From NCBI GenBank assembly GCA_049301335.1, contig JBAQKV010000077.1, positions 1-21,614 on the forward strand: a stretch of 21,614 nt of DNA, written 5' to 3'. Below the pieces are notes generated by a model, which ran no database searches, was not told the DNA's origin, and saw only the letters and a list, made by a program, of their open reading frames with translations. A program made the position numbers and the translations under genes. This document shows positions 15,110 to 21,088 of the stretch, one piece after another. The first letter of the stretch is position 1; every line of letters begins with the position of its first letter. This DNA comes from JANJWP01 sp049301335. GTDB taxonomy: Bacteria > Patescibacteriota > Gracilibacteria > BD1-5 > UBA2023.

Positions 15110-15129
15110 CTTACGGAGCGGTCCGTAAG
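15110..15129 (-). promoter_or_regulatory. Candidate S6:S18 autoregulatory hairpin in the rpsF leader
   Basis: On the minus strand an 8-bp perfect stem CTTACGGA/TCCGTAAG encloses CCGC, 17 nt before the rpsF ATG. Known S6:S18 leader motifs present a CCG in an apical loop, copying the 16S rRNA binding site. The match here is to that loop only; the conserved bulge is not evident. Confidence 0.45.
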
Positions 15130-15137
15130 AAGGATAT

Positions 15138-15163
15138 AAAAAATAGAACTTCCTGAAAAGTTC
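15138..15163 (-). promoter_or_regulatory. Terminator-like hairpin at the 5' end of the rpsF leader
   Basis: On the minus strand GAACTT-(6 nt)-AAGTTC is followed by TATTTTTTA (six T at 15138-15143). Transcription from the promoter at 15170-15197 would start at about 15163, so the hairpin would be the first thing transcribed. The stem is AT-rich and weak. It could be an attenuator or merely a 5' stabilising hairpin. Confidence 0.35.
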
Positions 15164-15169
15164 CGATGG

Positions 15170-15197
15170 ATTATAGAAGACGGGATAGGAAAAGCAA
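15170..15197 (-). promoter_or_regulatory. Putative promoter of rpsF-ssb-rpsR
   Basis: On the minus strand TTGCTT (15192-15197), a 16-bp spacer and a perfect TATAAT (15170-15175) lie about 78 bp before rpsF. The resulting leader is one of the longest in the window. Confidence 0.65.
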
Positions 15198-15207
15198 ATC
15201 GAATTCT

Positions 15208-15236
15208 TTGCCGTACGGCTCGGGATGTTGTAGGAT
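15208..15236 (+). promoter_or_regulatory. Putative promoter of the pilus/secretion ATPase
   Basis: TTGCCG (15208-15213), a 17-bp spacer and TAGGAT (15231-15236) lie 26 bp before the ATG at 15263, divergent from the rpsF promoter. Confidence 0.45.
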
Positions 15237-15262
15237 AGGAAGGTAACCGAATCATACGAGAA

Positions 15263-16549
15263 ATGGGTTTCGCCGACGCCTTCAAACGCACTCCGCAAAA
15301 CGCCGATTCCGATTCCCTCATGGCCTCTTCCGAGAAAGCCTTGCCCGGAGCCGAAGAATCGGGGATTTTTTCTTGAATCCGCTTCGTCGACCGGGCGTTT
15401 TCGTCGGCGGTCCAGCTCGGCGCGTCGGACATCCACTTCGAACCTACCGAATTCGGCATGCGAGTGCGTTTCCGTATCGACGGGCACTTCGCCGAACACG
15501 CCACCGCGGAAGAAGACCAGAAATCCGCCGTCGTCGCCCGCATCAAGATCCTCGCCGGACTCAAAATCGACGAAACCCGCCTCCCGCAAGACGGAAAGGC
15601 CGCTTTCAAGGATGCCGAAACGGGAAAAGAGGTCGACATGCGCGTGAGCGTCATCCCCACCATCTACGGCGAGAAGATCGTCGTGCGCCTTTTGAAAAAA
15701 GAAGCCGAACACCTCGACCTCCGTTCCATCGGCATGCTGCCGATGAACATGGTGAAAATCAAACAGTACCTCGGCGCGAGCTATGGGCTCATCCTCGTCG
15801 TCGGTCCGACCGGCTCGGGAAAGTCGACTACGCTCTATTCGATGCTTTCGAGTTTCGATACCGAAGACCGCAACATCTCCACGCTCGAAGACCCGGTCGA
15901 ATACCGCATTCCGGGCGTCAACCACACGCAGATCAACCCGCAGATCGGATTTTCGTTCGCCGACGGCCTCCGTTCGCTCCTCCGCCAAGACCCCGACATC
16001 GTCATGGTTTGAGAAATCCGCGACTCCGAAACCGCCCATTTGGCCGTAGAAGCGTCGATTACGGGCCACCTAGTATTCTCGACCATCCACGCGAACTCCA
16101 CCGTCAACACCCTCCAGCGCCTCACGAATTTGGGCATCGATCCGCTTTTGGTCGTATCGTCGCTCAAACTCATCATCTCCCAGCGTCTCGCCCGCACGCT
16201 CTGCCCGCATTGCAAGGTCGCCTACAAACCGGAGGAGACGATTCGGAACAACATCGTGAAACGCATCGGACGCTACGTGACCGACAAGGAGAATTTCGTG
16301 CTCTACCGCGCTAACCCGGATGGTTGCGAAAAATGCGGCGGAAAGGGCCACAAAGGCCGTACCGGTTTCTTCGAAGTGCTCGAAATGACCGAAAACCTCG
16401 AAAAGATGGTCCTCGCCAAGGCGTCGAAAAACCAGCTCGAAATCCAAGCCATAGGCGACGGAATGGTCGCCATGGGTGACGATGCCCTCCTGAAGACCAT
16501 CCTCGGGGAAGTCAGCCTGGAAGAGGTGCTCCAAGTATTGGGCACATAA
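15263..16549 (+). CDS. GspE/PilB-type assembly ATPase with two UGA-Gly codons
   Basis: Reading TGA at 15374-15376 and 16010-16012 as Gly gives a 428-residue ATPase. Residues ~38-75 carry 'AVQLGASDIHFEP', the conserved start of the PilB/GspE core. Walker A is GPTGSGKST (~181-189), and the Asp box has 'ISTLEDPVEYR'. Walker B is 'PDIVMV-G-EIRDSETA', where the second TGA supplies the invariant Gly of VGEIRD. A zinc-binding tetracysteine follows (CPHC, CEKC). These hexameric motors drive type IV pilus assembly or type II secretion. The N-terminal regulatory domain of PilB is missing, replaced by ~37 unconserved residues. No other pilus gene is adjacent. PilT is unlikely, since it lacks the tetracysteine. 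It ends in TAA. Confidence 0.93.
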
Positions 16550-16584
16550 GCCGACGCACCGTCAAGGGGTATTGGAACGAAATA

Positions 16585-16614
16585 TTGGCGGGGCCCCATC
16601 CGGTATGGTAATAT
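16585..16614 (+). promoter_or_regulatory. Candidate promoter of the unknown gene at 16666
   Basis: TTGGCG (16585-16590), an 18-bp spacer and TAATAT (16609-16614) lie 51 bp before the ATG. The long spacer makes it weaker than the others. Confidence 0.35.
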
Positions 16615-16665
16615 GGGACGCGTAGGGGAAAAATCCCTCGGACGGAATTATCCAGAATCCACCCG

Positions 16666-16977
16666 ATGCCGAACACCGAACTCACCCGGCTCATGGAATT
16701 ATCCGCGATCCACCCGGACGACCGTCCGGAGGTCGAAAGGATATTCGCATGCCTCACGGAAGAGCGCCGAATGGCGGTTCTCACCGACTGGCCCCGCATG
16801 GCCGAACGCATCAAGCGCAACCGCGAAGCGGTGGAAGAGCAGAAACGCCTGCTCCTTACGAACGCCGTATCGAAGCTCGCCGAAGACCTCTCCGCCTACA
16901 ACCACGGAATCGTCTCCCGCGATATGAAGCACGACCTCGAAGAACTCAAGCGCGAATGATTCGTCCAGGCGAACTAA
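16666..16977 (+). CDS. Unknown helical protein with one UGA-Gly codon near its end
   Basis: The 103-residue frame starts MPNTELTRLMELSAIHPDD and is highly charged and helical ('RRMAVLTDWPRMAERIKRN', 'REAVEEQKRLLLTNAVSKL', 'RDMKHDLEELKRE'). A TGA at 16957-16959 is read as Gly, so the protein ends GFVQAN before TAA. In the standard code it would stop six residues earlier. There is no signal peptide or membrane helix, and no recognised domain. It follows the ATPase gene by 116 nt with a possible own promoter, and precedes the next unknown gene by 35 nt, so the two may be cotranscribed. A coiled-coil adaptor role is possible but unsupported. Confidence 0.72.
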
Positions 16978-17012
16978 AAAGACTCCAAAAAAACATTCCT
17001 AAAACAAATACC

Positions 17013-17399
17013 ATGGCCAGCAACGTTCTCGAAAGCCACTTCGGATCCCCGGATCCGGCCGAACTCCGCGCCCAGACGGCCCAGGAACTCGACAAAATGG
17101 GTTCCGTCGACGCGTTTTTCGACCGCCTCGTAAAGAACTACGACCTTCCGGCGGAATACGTCGCCACCGTAAAGGGCGATTCGAACATCCGCAAGGAAAT
17201 CGCGTTCGCCCTCGCCGAGAACTACGGCACCACCCGCGGCGGGCTCGACGCGCTCCGTATCGAAACCATGGTCAAGGACCGCGGCATCGAATACCGCGAA
17301 GCCCTCGCTTCCCTCCGTACCGAAACTTCGGCCAACATCGGCGCCATCCTCGGCGGAACCGAAGCCGCCAACGATTCCCAGATCGAAATGGCCGCGTAA
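17013..17399 (+). CDS. Unknown soluble protein, 128 residues
   Basis: The frame starts with ATG at 17013 (MASNVLESHFGSPDPAELR) and ends in TAA before a strong terminator. It looks alpha-helical and soluble, with 'LDKMGSVDAFFDRLVKNYDL', 'EIAFALAENYGTTRGGLDAL' and an Ala/Thr-rich C-terminus. There are no cysteines. Codon use, with C or G in most third positions, matches the neighbours. It probably forms a transcription unit with the gene 35 nt upstream. I do not recognise the family. Confidence 0.72.
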   Translation: MASNVLESHFGSPDPAELRAQTAQELDKMGSVDAFFDRLVKNYDLPAEYVATVKGDSNIRKEIAFALAENYGTTRGGLDALRIETMVKDRGIEYREALASLRTETSANIGAILGGTEAANDSQIEMAA

Positions 17400-17417
17400 G
17401 CTTTTCTCGAAATCAGC

Positions 17418-17446
17418 AAAAACCCCCGGGCGTACCGGGGGTTTTT
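17418..17446. terminator. Bidirectional terminator between convergent genes
   Basis: A 12-bp perfect stem AAAAACCCCCGG/CCGGGGGTTTTT with a 5-nt loop gives a T run in either direction. It ends the plus-strand gene at 17013 and rpmG on the minus strand. Confidence 0.92.
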
Positions 17447-17466
17447 CGTTGCCTTACGGCGAACGA

Positions 17467-17643
17467 CTAGTGCTTGGTTTCCTTAAGTTTGAAAACGACG
17501 TGCTTGCGAAGCTTTTTGTCGTACTTGCGGAGTTCGAGCTTTTCGCCTGCCGCGAAATTCTTCTTCTGAACGGTGGTGATGTAACCCATAATGCCCGATT
17601 CGGTGGAGATGCAGGACATGTAGGTGCGCTTTCCCTTTGCCAT
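17467..17643 (-). CDS. rpmG: Ribosomal protein bL33
   Basis: This short gene encodes 58 residues, read on the minus strand from ATG at 17643 to TAG at 17467-17469. The pieces 'MAKGKRTYMSCISTESGIMG', 'YITTVQKKNFAAGEKLELRK' and 'YDKKLRKHVVFKLKETKH' match bL33, including the 'Y.T.KN......L.L.KYD..LRKHV...E.K' signature. Only one cysteine remains, so it is of the zinc-free type. The protein sits near the tRNA exit site of the large subunit. The gene is monocistronic, with a promoter at 17709-17736. Confidence 0.94.
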   Translation of the reverse strand: MAKGKRTYMSCISTESGIMGYITTVQKKNFAAGEKLELRKYDKKLRKHVVFKLKETKH

Positions 17644-17708
17644 GATGGTTGAGATTAGGTATCGGAGCCGGACGGTAAAACCCGCGCCCCTTCAAAAAGA
17701 ACGGGGGA

Positions 17709-17736
17709 AATATATCGGAAAAGGGCGGAATGCCAA
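17709..17736 (-). promoter_or_regulatory. Putative rpmG promoter
   Basis: On the minus strand TTGGCA (17731-17736), a 16-bp spacer and TATATT (17709-17714) lie 65 bp before rpmG. Its -35 is only 7 bp from the -35 of the divergent obg promoter, so polymerases at the two would interfere. Confidence 0.55.
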
Positions 17737-17743
17737 ATCGATT

Positions 17744-17771
17744 TTGAAAATCGGGGTTCTGCGCGTAGAAT
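17744..17771 (+). promoter_or_regulatory. Putative obg promoter
   Basis: TTGAAA (17744-17749), a 16-bp spacer and TAGAAT (17766-17771) lie 45 bp before obg, back to back with the rpmG promoter. Confidence 0.6.
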
Positions 17772-17787
17772 CCGGGCATATCTTTCC

Positions 17788-17812
17788 GGCGCGCACGCGC
17801 CTTTCTTTTTTT
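17788..17812 (+). promoter_or_regulatory. Terminator-like hairpin in the obg leader (possible attenuator)
   Basis: A GC-only stem GGCGC/GCGCC with loop GCAC is directly followed by TTTCTTTTTTT, and then the obg ATG at 17817. It lies between promoter and start codon, so as a terminator it would stop transcription before the gene. No alternative antiterminator pairing is obvious in the short leader. Confidence 0.45.
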
Positions 17813-17816
17813 CAAC

Positions 17817-19214
17817 ATGTTCATCGACGAAATAGTCGTTACCTTCAAAGCCGGCAAAGGCGGCGACGGCAGCGTTTCCTGGAGACGCGAAAAATACGTA
17901 CCCAACGGCGGCCCCTACGGAGGCAACGGAGGACGCGGCGGCGACGTCGTGCTTTTCGCGACCGAAAACGAAAACACCCTCTCCGATTTCCGCCACACCA
18001 AGGTAGTTTCCGCACAGGCGGGACAGGGCGGAGCGACCAAGGAAATGCAGGGCGCATCGGGCGAAGACCGTATCGTGGAACTCCCGGTAGGCACCATCGT
18101 CACCGACGCCGAAACCGGCGAAATCATCTGCGACCTCGTGGAAGACGGAATGAAACACACGCTCTGCCTCGGCGGACGCGGCGGTTTCGGTAACGCCCAC
18201 TTCCCCACTTCCACCCGCCAGGCCCCCAAGTTCGCCGAAATCGGCGACGTCGGCGAAGTCCGCAAGGTCAAGATGGAACTCAAGCTCGTGGCGGACGTCG
18301 GCATCATCGGTCTTCCGAACGCCGGAAAGTCCACTTTCATCCAGGCGGTGACGTGCGTTCGCCCCAAGATCGCGGATTACCCGTTCACCACCCTCATCCC
18401 GAACCTCGGCGTAATGGAGCACAAGGGTAAGGCGCTCGTTCTCGAAGACGTTCCGGGACTCATCCCGGGCGCCTCCGAAGGCAAAGGCCTCGGAATCCAG
18501 TTCCTCAAGCACATCGAACGCACCGAAATCCTCCTCCACCTCTTGGACGCGAGCCAGCTCGAAGCCGTTTGGCAGAACTACCGCGACATCCGTAAAGAAC
18601 TCGAATCGTTCTCGCCGGAAATCGCCGGCAAGCTCGAAACCATCGTCCTCTCCAAGACCGACCTCGTGTCCGACGAAGACTTGAAAGAACTCCTCAAGCA
18701 GGCGAAGACCGAACTTCCGGGCAAGAAGATCTTCACCATGTCCGCCGCCGCCATGGTGAATGTGGAAGAAATCAAGGACCACCTCATCGAAACCGCCGAA
18801 GGACGTCGCAAGACTCTCGAAGCCGTAGATCCGGAAGAGATCGCCGCCCAGGTCGCTGCCGCCGAAAGCCGCCGCGTGTACGACCTCAAAAGCAGGAAGA
18901 TTTCGGACGACCACCCGAAGGTTACCCGCATCTCCCACGAAGCATTCGAAGTTACCGGAGGCCGCATCCAACAGATCGTCCGCATGACCGAAATGTCCAA
19001 TCCGGAAGGAGTCGCGCGCATCTACGACGTACTCGAAAAGCTCGGCGTCATCCGCAAGGTCCTCTCGTCCATCGAACGCGACGACGGCATCAAGATCCGC
19101 GACTCGTACTTCGAAGGGTTCGACGACGAAGAATTCAACCCGTACATCGTCATCGAAGGCCGCAAGTTCCCCATCGAGAAGATCATCTTCTCCAAAATGA
19201 TGAACCAGCAGTAA
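17817..19214 (+). CDS. obg: Obg/CgtA GTPase
   Basis: Obg is an essential GTPase that acts in late assembly of the large ribosomal subunit and in stress responses. This 465-residue protein has the three-part layout: the glycine-rich Obg fold (1-158, e.g. 'FKAGKGGDGSVSWRREKYVP' and 'GGPYGGNGGRGGDV'), the G domain (G1 GLPNAGKST 165-173, G2 'DYPFTTL', G3 DVPG 211-214, G4 SKTD 279-282 where NKxD is usual, G5 'SAAA'), and a C-terminal OCT-type domain (~368-465, 'FEVTGGRIQQIVRMTEMSN'). SKTD occurs in other Obg proteins, so it need not impair GTP binding. No TGA is present despite the many glycines. It is monocistronic, with its own promoter and a bidirectional terminator. Confidence 0.97.
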   Translation: MFIDEIVVTFKAGKGGDGSVSWRREKYVPNGGPYGGNGGRGGDVVLFATENENTLSDFRHTKVVSAQAGQGGATKEMQGASGEDRIVELPVGTIVTDAETGEIICDLVEDGMKHTLCLGGRGGFGNAHFPTSTRQAPKFAEIGDVGEVRKVKMELKLVADVGIIGLPNAGKSTFIQAVTCVRPKIADYPFTTLIPNLGVMEHKGKALVLEDVPGLIPGASEGKGLGIQFLKHIERTEILLHLLDASQLEAVWQNYRDIRKELESFSPEIAGKLETIVLSKTDLVSDEDLKELLKQAKTELPGKKIFTMSAAAMVNVEEIKDHLIETAEGRRKTLEAVDPEEIAAQVAAAESRRVYDLKSRKISDDHPKVTRISHEAFEVTGGRIQQIVRMTEMSNPEGVARIYDVLEKLGVIRKVLSSIERDDGIKIRDSYFEGFDDEEFNPYIVIEGRKFPIEKIIFSKMMNQQ

Positions 19215-19219
19215 TCACG

Positions 19220-19249
19220 AAAAATCCCCCGAAACCGGGGGATTTTTTT
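19220..19249. terminator. Bidirectional terminator between obg and the RsbW-like gene
   Basis: The stem TCCCCCG/CGGGGGA with loop AAAC, extended by A and T runs on each side, lies between convergent genes. It starts 6 nt after the obg stop. Confidence 0.9.
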
Positions 19250-19263
19250 AAAGGACTTCGTAT

Positions 19264-19818
19264 TTACGCGGACTTGGCAGGCATCATGTCGAGCGCCTTG
19301 CGAATGCCTACGGTGAGGCCGCCGTCGTCGTTGTCGCGGAAGTAGAGCTCGTCGACGAGGCGCGTAATCATTTGAAAGAGTCAGCGTCCGCGCTTGCCGA
19401 GGTAGTTGTCGAACCCCTGCATTTCTTTCATCTTGCGGATTTCTTCCATTTCTTGGCTGCTCTTCGCTTCGAGGCCGCGTCCCGTATCTTGGACTTCGAG
19501 CGTGACGTGGAGAAGGCCGTTCTCTGCGCGGAACGATATGAAGAATCCGTTCTTATCGAGCGGCATGCTGCCGTATTCGATGGAATTGTTGACGAGTTCG
19601 TCGGAAATGAGGGCGAAACGGTTTTTCCAAGGAACCTCTATCGAATTGCGTTCGAAAAGGTTGAGGATGAGATCGCGGATCATCTTCGACTGACCGTAGT
19701 CGGCCTGGAAGGTGACGAAGAGGTCGAACGACCCCGGGTCTTTGATGTTGCCGTTGGCAAAATCAAGAAGATCCTGGTACTCGAGTTGGGAGATGTCGAC
19801 CTGGAGCTGAGAGTCCAT
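19264..19818 (-). CDS. RsbW/SpoIIAB-like ATP-binding regulatory protein with one UGA-Gly codon
   Basis: This 184-residue protein has a small HATPase_c_2 fold: the N box 'DELVNNSIEYGS' (73-84), G1 DTGRG (111-115) and, after a 30-residue insert, 'GKRGR-G-LFQMITRLVDELYF'. The TGA at 19381-19383 (residue 146) supplies the Gly in the 'GRGL' segment of the ATP lid; without it the last strands ('GGLTVGIRKAL') would be lost. Relatives such as RsbW and SpoIIAB are anti-sigma factors or serine kinases acting with STAS-domain antagonists, but none is encoded nearby. A histidine-kinase role is unlikely, as there is no HisKA domain. The start is ATG at 19818, because the promoter at 19847-19875 rules out a longer form. 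It ends in TAA. Confidence 0.85.
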
Positions 19819-19846
19819 TCCGAAGCGTGAGGAAACACTGGTTCCA

Positions 19847-19875
19847 AGTGTACCGCATCGGAATGCGAAAGTCAA
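19847..19875 (-). promoter_or_regulatory. Strong promoter of the RsbW-like gene
   Basis: On the minus strand TTGACT (19870-19875), a 17-bp spacer and TACACT (19847-19852) lie 28 bp before the ATG at 19818. The -35 coincides with an upstream TTG codon, which is therefore not a start. Confidence 0.6.
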
Positions 19876-19883
19876 AAAGACAA

Positions 19884-19905
19884 AAGAAAAGCCCCTTGCG
19901 GGGCT
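19884..19905 (-). terminator. Intrinsic terminator of the HU gene
   Basis: On the minus strand AGCCCC-GCAA-GGGGCT is followed by TTTCTTTTG. It starts 19 nt after the HU stop. Confidence 0.88.
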
Positions 19906-19924
19906 CTCTTTGCGTACGCATGAA

Positions 19925-20197
19925 TTAGCGAACGGATTCCTTGAGGGTCTTTCCTGCGCGGAAAACCGGGGACTTCATAGCGGGGATGGTGATCTTCGAG
20001 CGGGTCTTCGGGTTTACGCCGTTGCGAGCTGCACGTTCGGAAACCTTGAATGCACCGAAACCGGTAACGTTAACTTCTCCGCCCTTCTTGAGCTGAGCGG
20101 TGATAACGTCGATCATGGTGTTGAGCGCCTTGGTAACGGCGTCCTGGCTGAGACCTGCCTTGGTGGAGACCTCCTTGATGAAATCCTGCTTCTTCAT
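19925..20197 (-). CDS. hup: HU-family DNA-binding protein
   Basis: This 90-residue protein matches HU in length and pattern: 'MKKQDFIKEVSTKAGLSQDA' for the N-terminal helices, 'GGEVNVTGFGAFKVSERAAR' for the 'G..V.L.GFG.F....R..R' signature, 'NPKTRSKITIPAMKSPVFRA' for the DNA-bending arm, and 'GKTLKESV' at the end. The proline at the tip of the arm (IPAMKSP) is present. HU dimers bend and compact DNA. It has its own promoter and terminator. IHF is a less likely reading, since only one HU-type gene is seen and there is no partner. It ends in TAA. Confidence 0.96.
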   Translation of the reverse strand: MKKQDFIKEVSTKAGLSQDAVTKALNTMIDVITAQLKKGGEVNVTGFGAFKVSERAARNGVNPKTRSKITIPAMKSPVFRAGKTLKESVR

Positions 20198-20232
20198 ATG
20201 CGGTTATCGGGTTAGTAATATAACCGGGACTG

Positions 20233-20260
20233 ATTATATGCGGAAAAAAGGGGACGCAAA
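20233..20260 (-). promoter_or_regulatory. Putative HU promoter
   Basis: On the minus strand TTTGCG (20255-20260), a 16-bp spacer and a perfect TATAAT (20233-20238) lie 35 bp before the HU ATG. Confidence 0.55.
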
Positions 20261-20485
20261 TGATTTTTTTGGCTCTGCGTCGCTACGCAACGGGGAAAAA
20301 GCACGTAAAAAGGCGCGTTTTTGGCTTACTGATGCGGAAAAATGGTTTTGTGAAAAAAATGCGGAATCCCTGTTTTTTCGCACCGGGAAAGGACGAACGG
20401 GGGTATTTTTGAACGTAATTTTTTCACTTCTCCCCCACCCCGGAACCGCAAATGGAAATCATGAGCAATTCGTGACGAAAAAATT
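20261..20485. other. Non-coding gap between the HU promoter and the tRNA-Asn promoter
   Basis: This stretch has many short A and T runs and several G runs. A plus-strand frame crosses it from 20238 to 20486, but its codons show none of the C/G third-position bias of the real genes, and it looks like no known protein. No convincing hairpin, terminator or RNA gene is visible. Confidence 0.5.
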
Positions 20486-20513
20486 TTGACTTGGATAATA
20501 TTTTCCATAGTAT
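20486..20513 (+). promoter_or_regulatory. Putative tRNA-Asn promoter
   Basis: TTGACT (20486-20491), a 16-bp spacer and TAGTAT (20508-20513) lie 28 bp before the tRNA. Confidence 0.6.
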
Positions 20514-20541
20514 TCGCCCGCTTCGAAAGAAGTTGCCGTAT

Positions 20542-20616
20542 TCCTCGATAGCTCAGCGGTAGAGCAACCGGCTGTTAACCGGTGGGTCACAGGTTCGAAT
20601 CCTGTTCGGGGAGCCA
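20542..20616 (+). tRNA. tRNA-Asn (anticodon GTT)
   Basis: The cloverleaf is complete: acceptor TCCTCGA/TCGGGGA, D arm GCTC..GAGC, anticodon stem ACCGG/CCGGT with loop CTGTTAA giving anticodon GTT, and T arm ACAGG-TTCGAAT-CCTGT. The discriminator is G and CCA is encoded (20614-20616). A promoter precedes it and a terminator hairpin follows. Its 3' end is partly repeated at 20808-20830. Confidence 0.96.
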
Positions 20617-20618
20617 TT

Positions 20619-20666
20619 GATAATAAAAAACGCGTCATCCGCAAGGGTGGCGCGTTTTGTATTATC
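20619..20666 (+). terminator. Long hairpin, terminator of tRNA-Asn
   Basis: A 14-bp stem (AAAACGCGTCATCC with GGGTGGCGCGTTTT, including G-T pairs, loop GCAA) is extended outward by GATAATA/TATTATC (20619-20625/20660-20666). As with the hairpin at 10644-10724, pairing continues past the T tract. Confidence 0.75.
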
Positions 20667-20674
20667 GATACGGA

Positions 20675-20705
20675 TGCGGAGAGAACGGGATTCGAAACCG
20701 CGGCC
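20675..20705 (-). pseudogene. Possible remnant of a tRNA 3' half (T-arm-like sequence)
   Basis: On the minus strand GGTTTCGAATCCCG resembles a T arm and is followed by TTCTCTCCGCA, like the 3' acceptor strand and end of a tRNA. No matching 5' acceptor strand (GGAGAGA) or anticodon arm is found upstream, and the T stem does not pair perfectly, so it is not an intact tRNA. It may be a decayed tRNA near an integration site, or chance. Confidence 0.3.
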
Positions 20706-20734
20706 TTCCGGATCGTCCGCTTGCGGCGATTCGG

Positions 20735-20760
20735 TACGGAGCCAACGATTTGGCTCCGTA
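20735..20760. repeat. Perfect 11-bp hairpin
   Basis: TACGGAGCCAA, loop CGAT, TTGGCTCCGTA. It is GC-rich with no T run on either side, so it is unlikely to be a terminator. It lies between the two copies of the tRNA 3' end. Confidence 0.6.
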
Positions 20761-20807
20761 GGCAAGGCGTTCCGAGCGGCCGAGGCGGAGCCGAGGACGG
20801 GAGGAAA

Positions 20808-20830
20808 GAATCCTGTTCGGGAGGCAGCCA
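20808..20830 (+). repeat. Partial direct repeat of the tRNA-Asn 3' end (possible attachment site)
   Basis: GAATCCTGTTCGGG at 20808-20821 is identical to 20597-20610 inside the T arm and acceptor of tRNA-Asn. After it comes AGGCAGCCA here and GAGCCA in the tRNA, similar apart from 3 extra bases. Tyrosine recombinases commonly leave such copies when elements enter tRNA genes. Base composition turns AT-rich directly after it. Confidence 0.5.
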
Positions 20831-21008
20831 ATTACCGAAGCACTTACAAATACCAAGAATTCTAGATACCTAGATAATTCGATAGTCACCATGAAATGAC
20901 AAGCCATTCGCATTATTCCGAATGGACATGCGGAAAATCGCCCCTGTATATGAATTCAAATCAAGTTCTCGATAGATTAGCCAACTGCTAGGTCGCCCAT
21001 GTTGGACC
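20831..21008. other. AT-rich non-coding stretch at the start of the putative island
   Basis: No reading frame is convincing here. It holds a tandem CTAGATA repeat (20862-20868 and 20870-20876) and a 7-bp hairpin CCATTCG/CGAATGG (20904-20925). The composition differs visibly from the GC-rich sequence to the left. Confidence 0.5.
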
Positions 21009-21036
21009 TTGTCACCAATAGCTAAGCGCGTATAAT
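21009..21036 (+). promoter_or_regulatory. Strong promoter of the partial gene at 21089
   Basis: TTGTCA (21009-21014), a 16-bp spacer and a perfect TATAAT (21031-21036) lie 52 bp before the ATG at 21089 and 34 bp before the alternative ATG at 21071. Confidence 0.65.
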
Positions 21037-21088
21037 CCGCTCATTTTGCTATATTTTCACAATTACGGCAATGGCGACGTGAGAACTT

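Noticed and set aside
8704..16012. TGA as selenocysteine or tryptophan
   Set aside because: The recoded positions fall on glycines in YvcK, the VGEIRD motif and M23, not on Cys or Trp positions. No SECIS-like hairpin follows them, and TGG is used normally for Trp.
20238..20489. Small plus-strand reading frame between HU and tRNA-Asn
   Set aside because: It starts inside the HU promoter, lacks the C/G third-position bias of real genes here, resembles nothing known, and would end only after a TGA that is not a stop in this code.
20553..20831. Minus-strand reading frame across the tRNA-Asn
   Set aside because: Its end is the reverse translation of the tRNA, a well-known source of false proteins, and the rest covers the hairpins described above.
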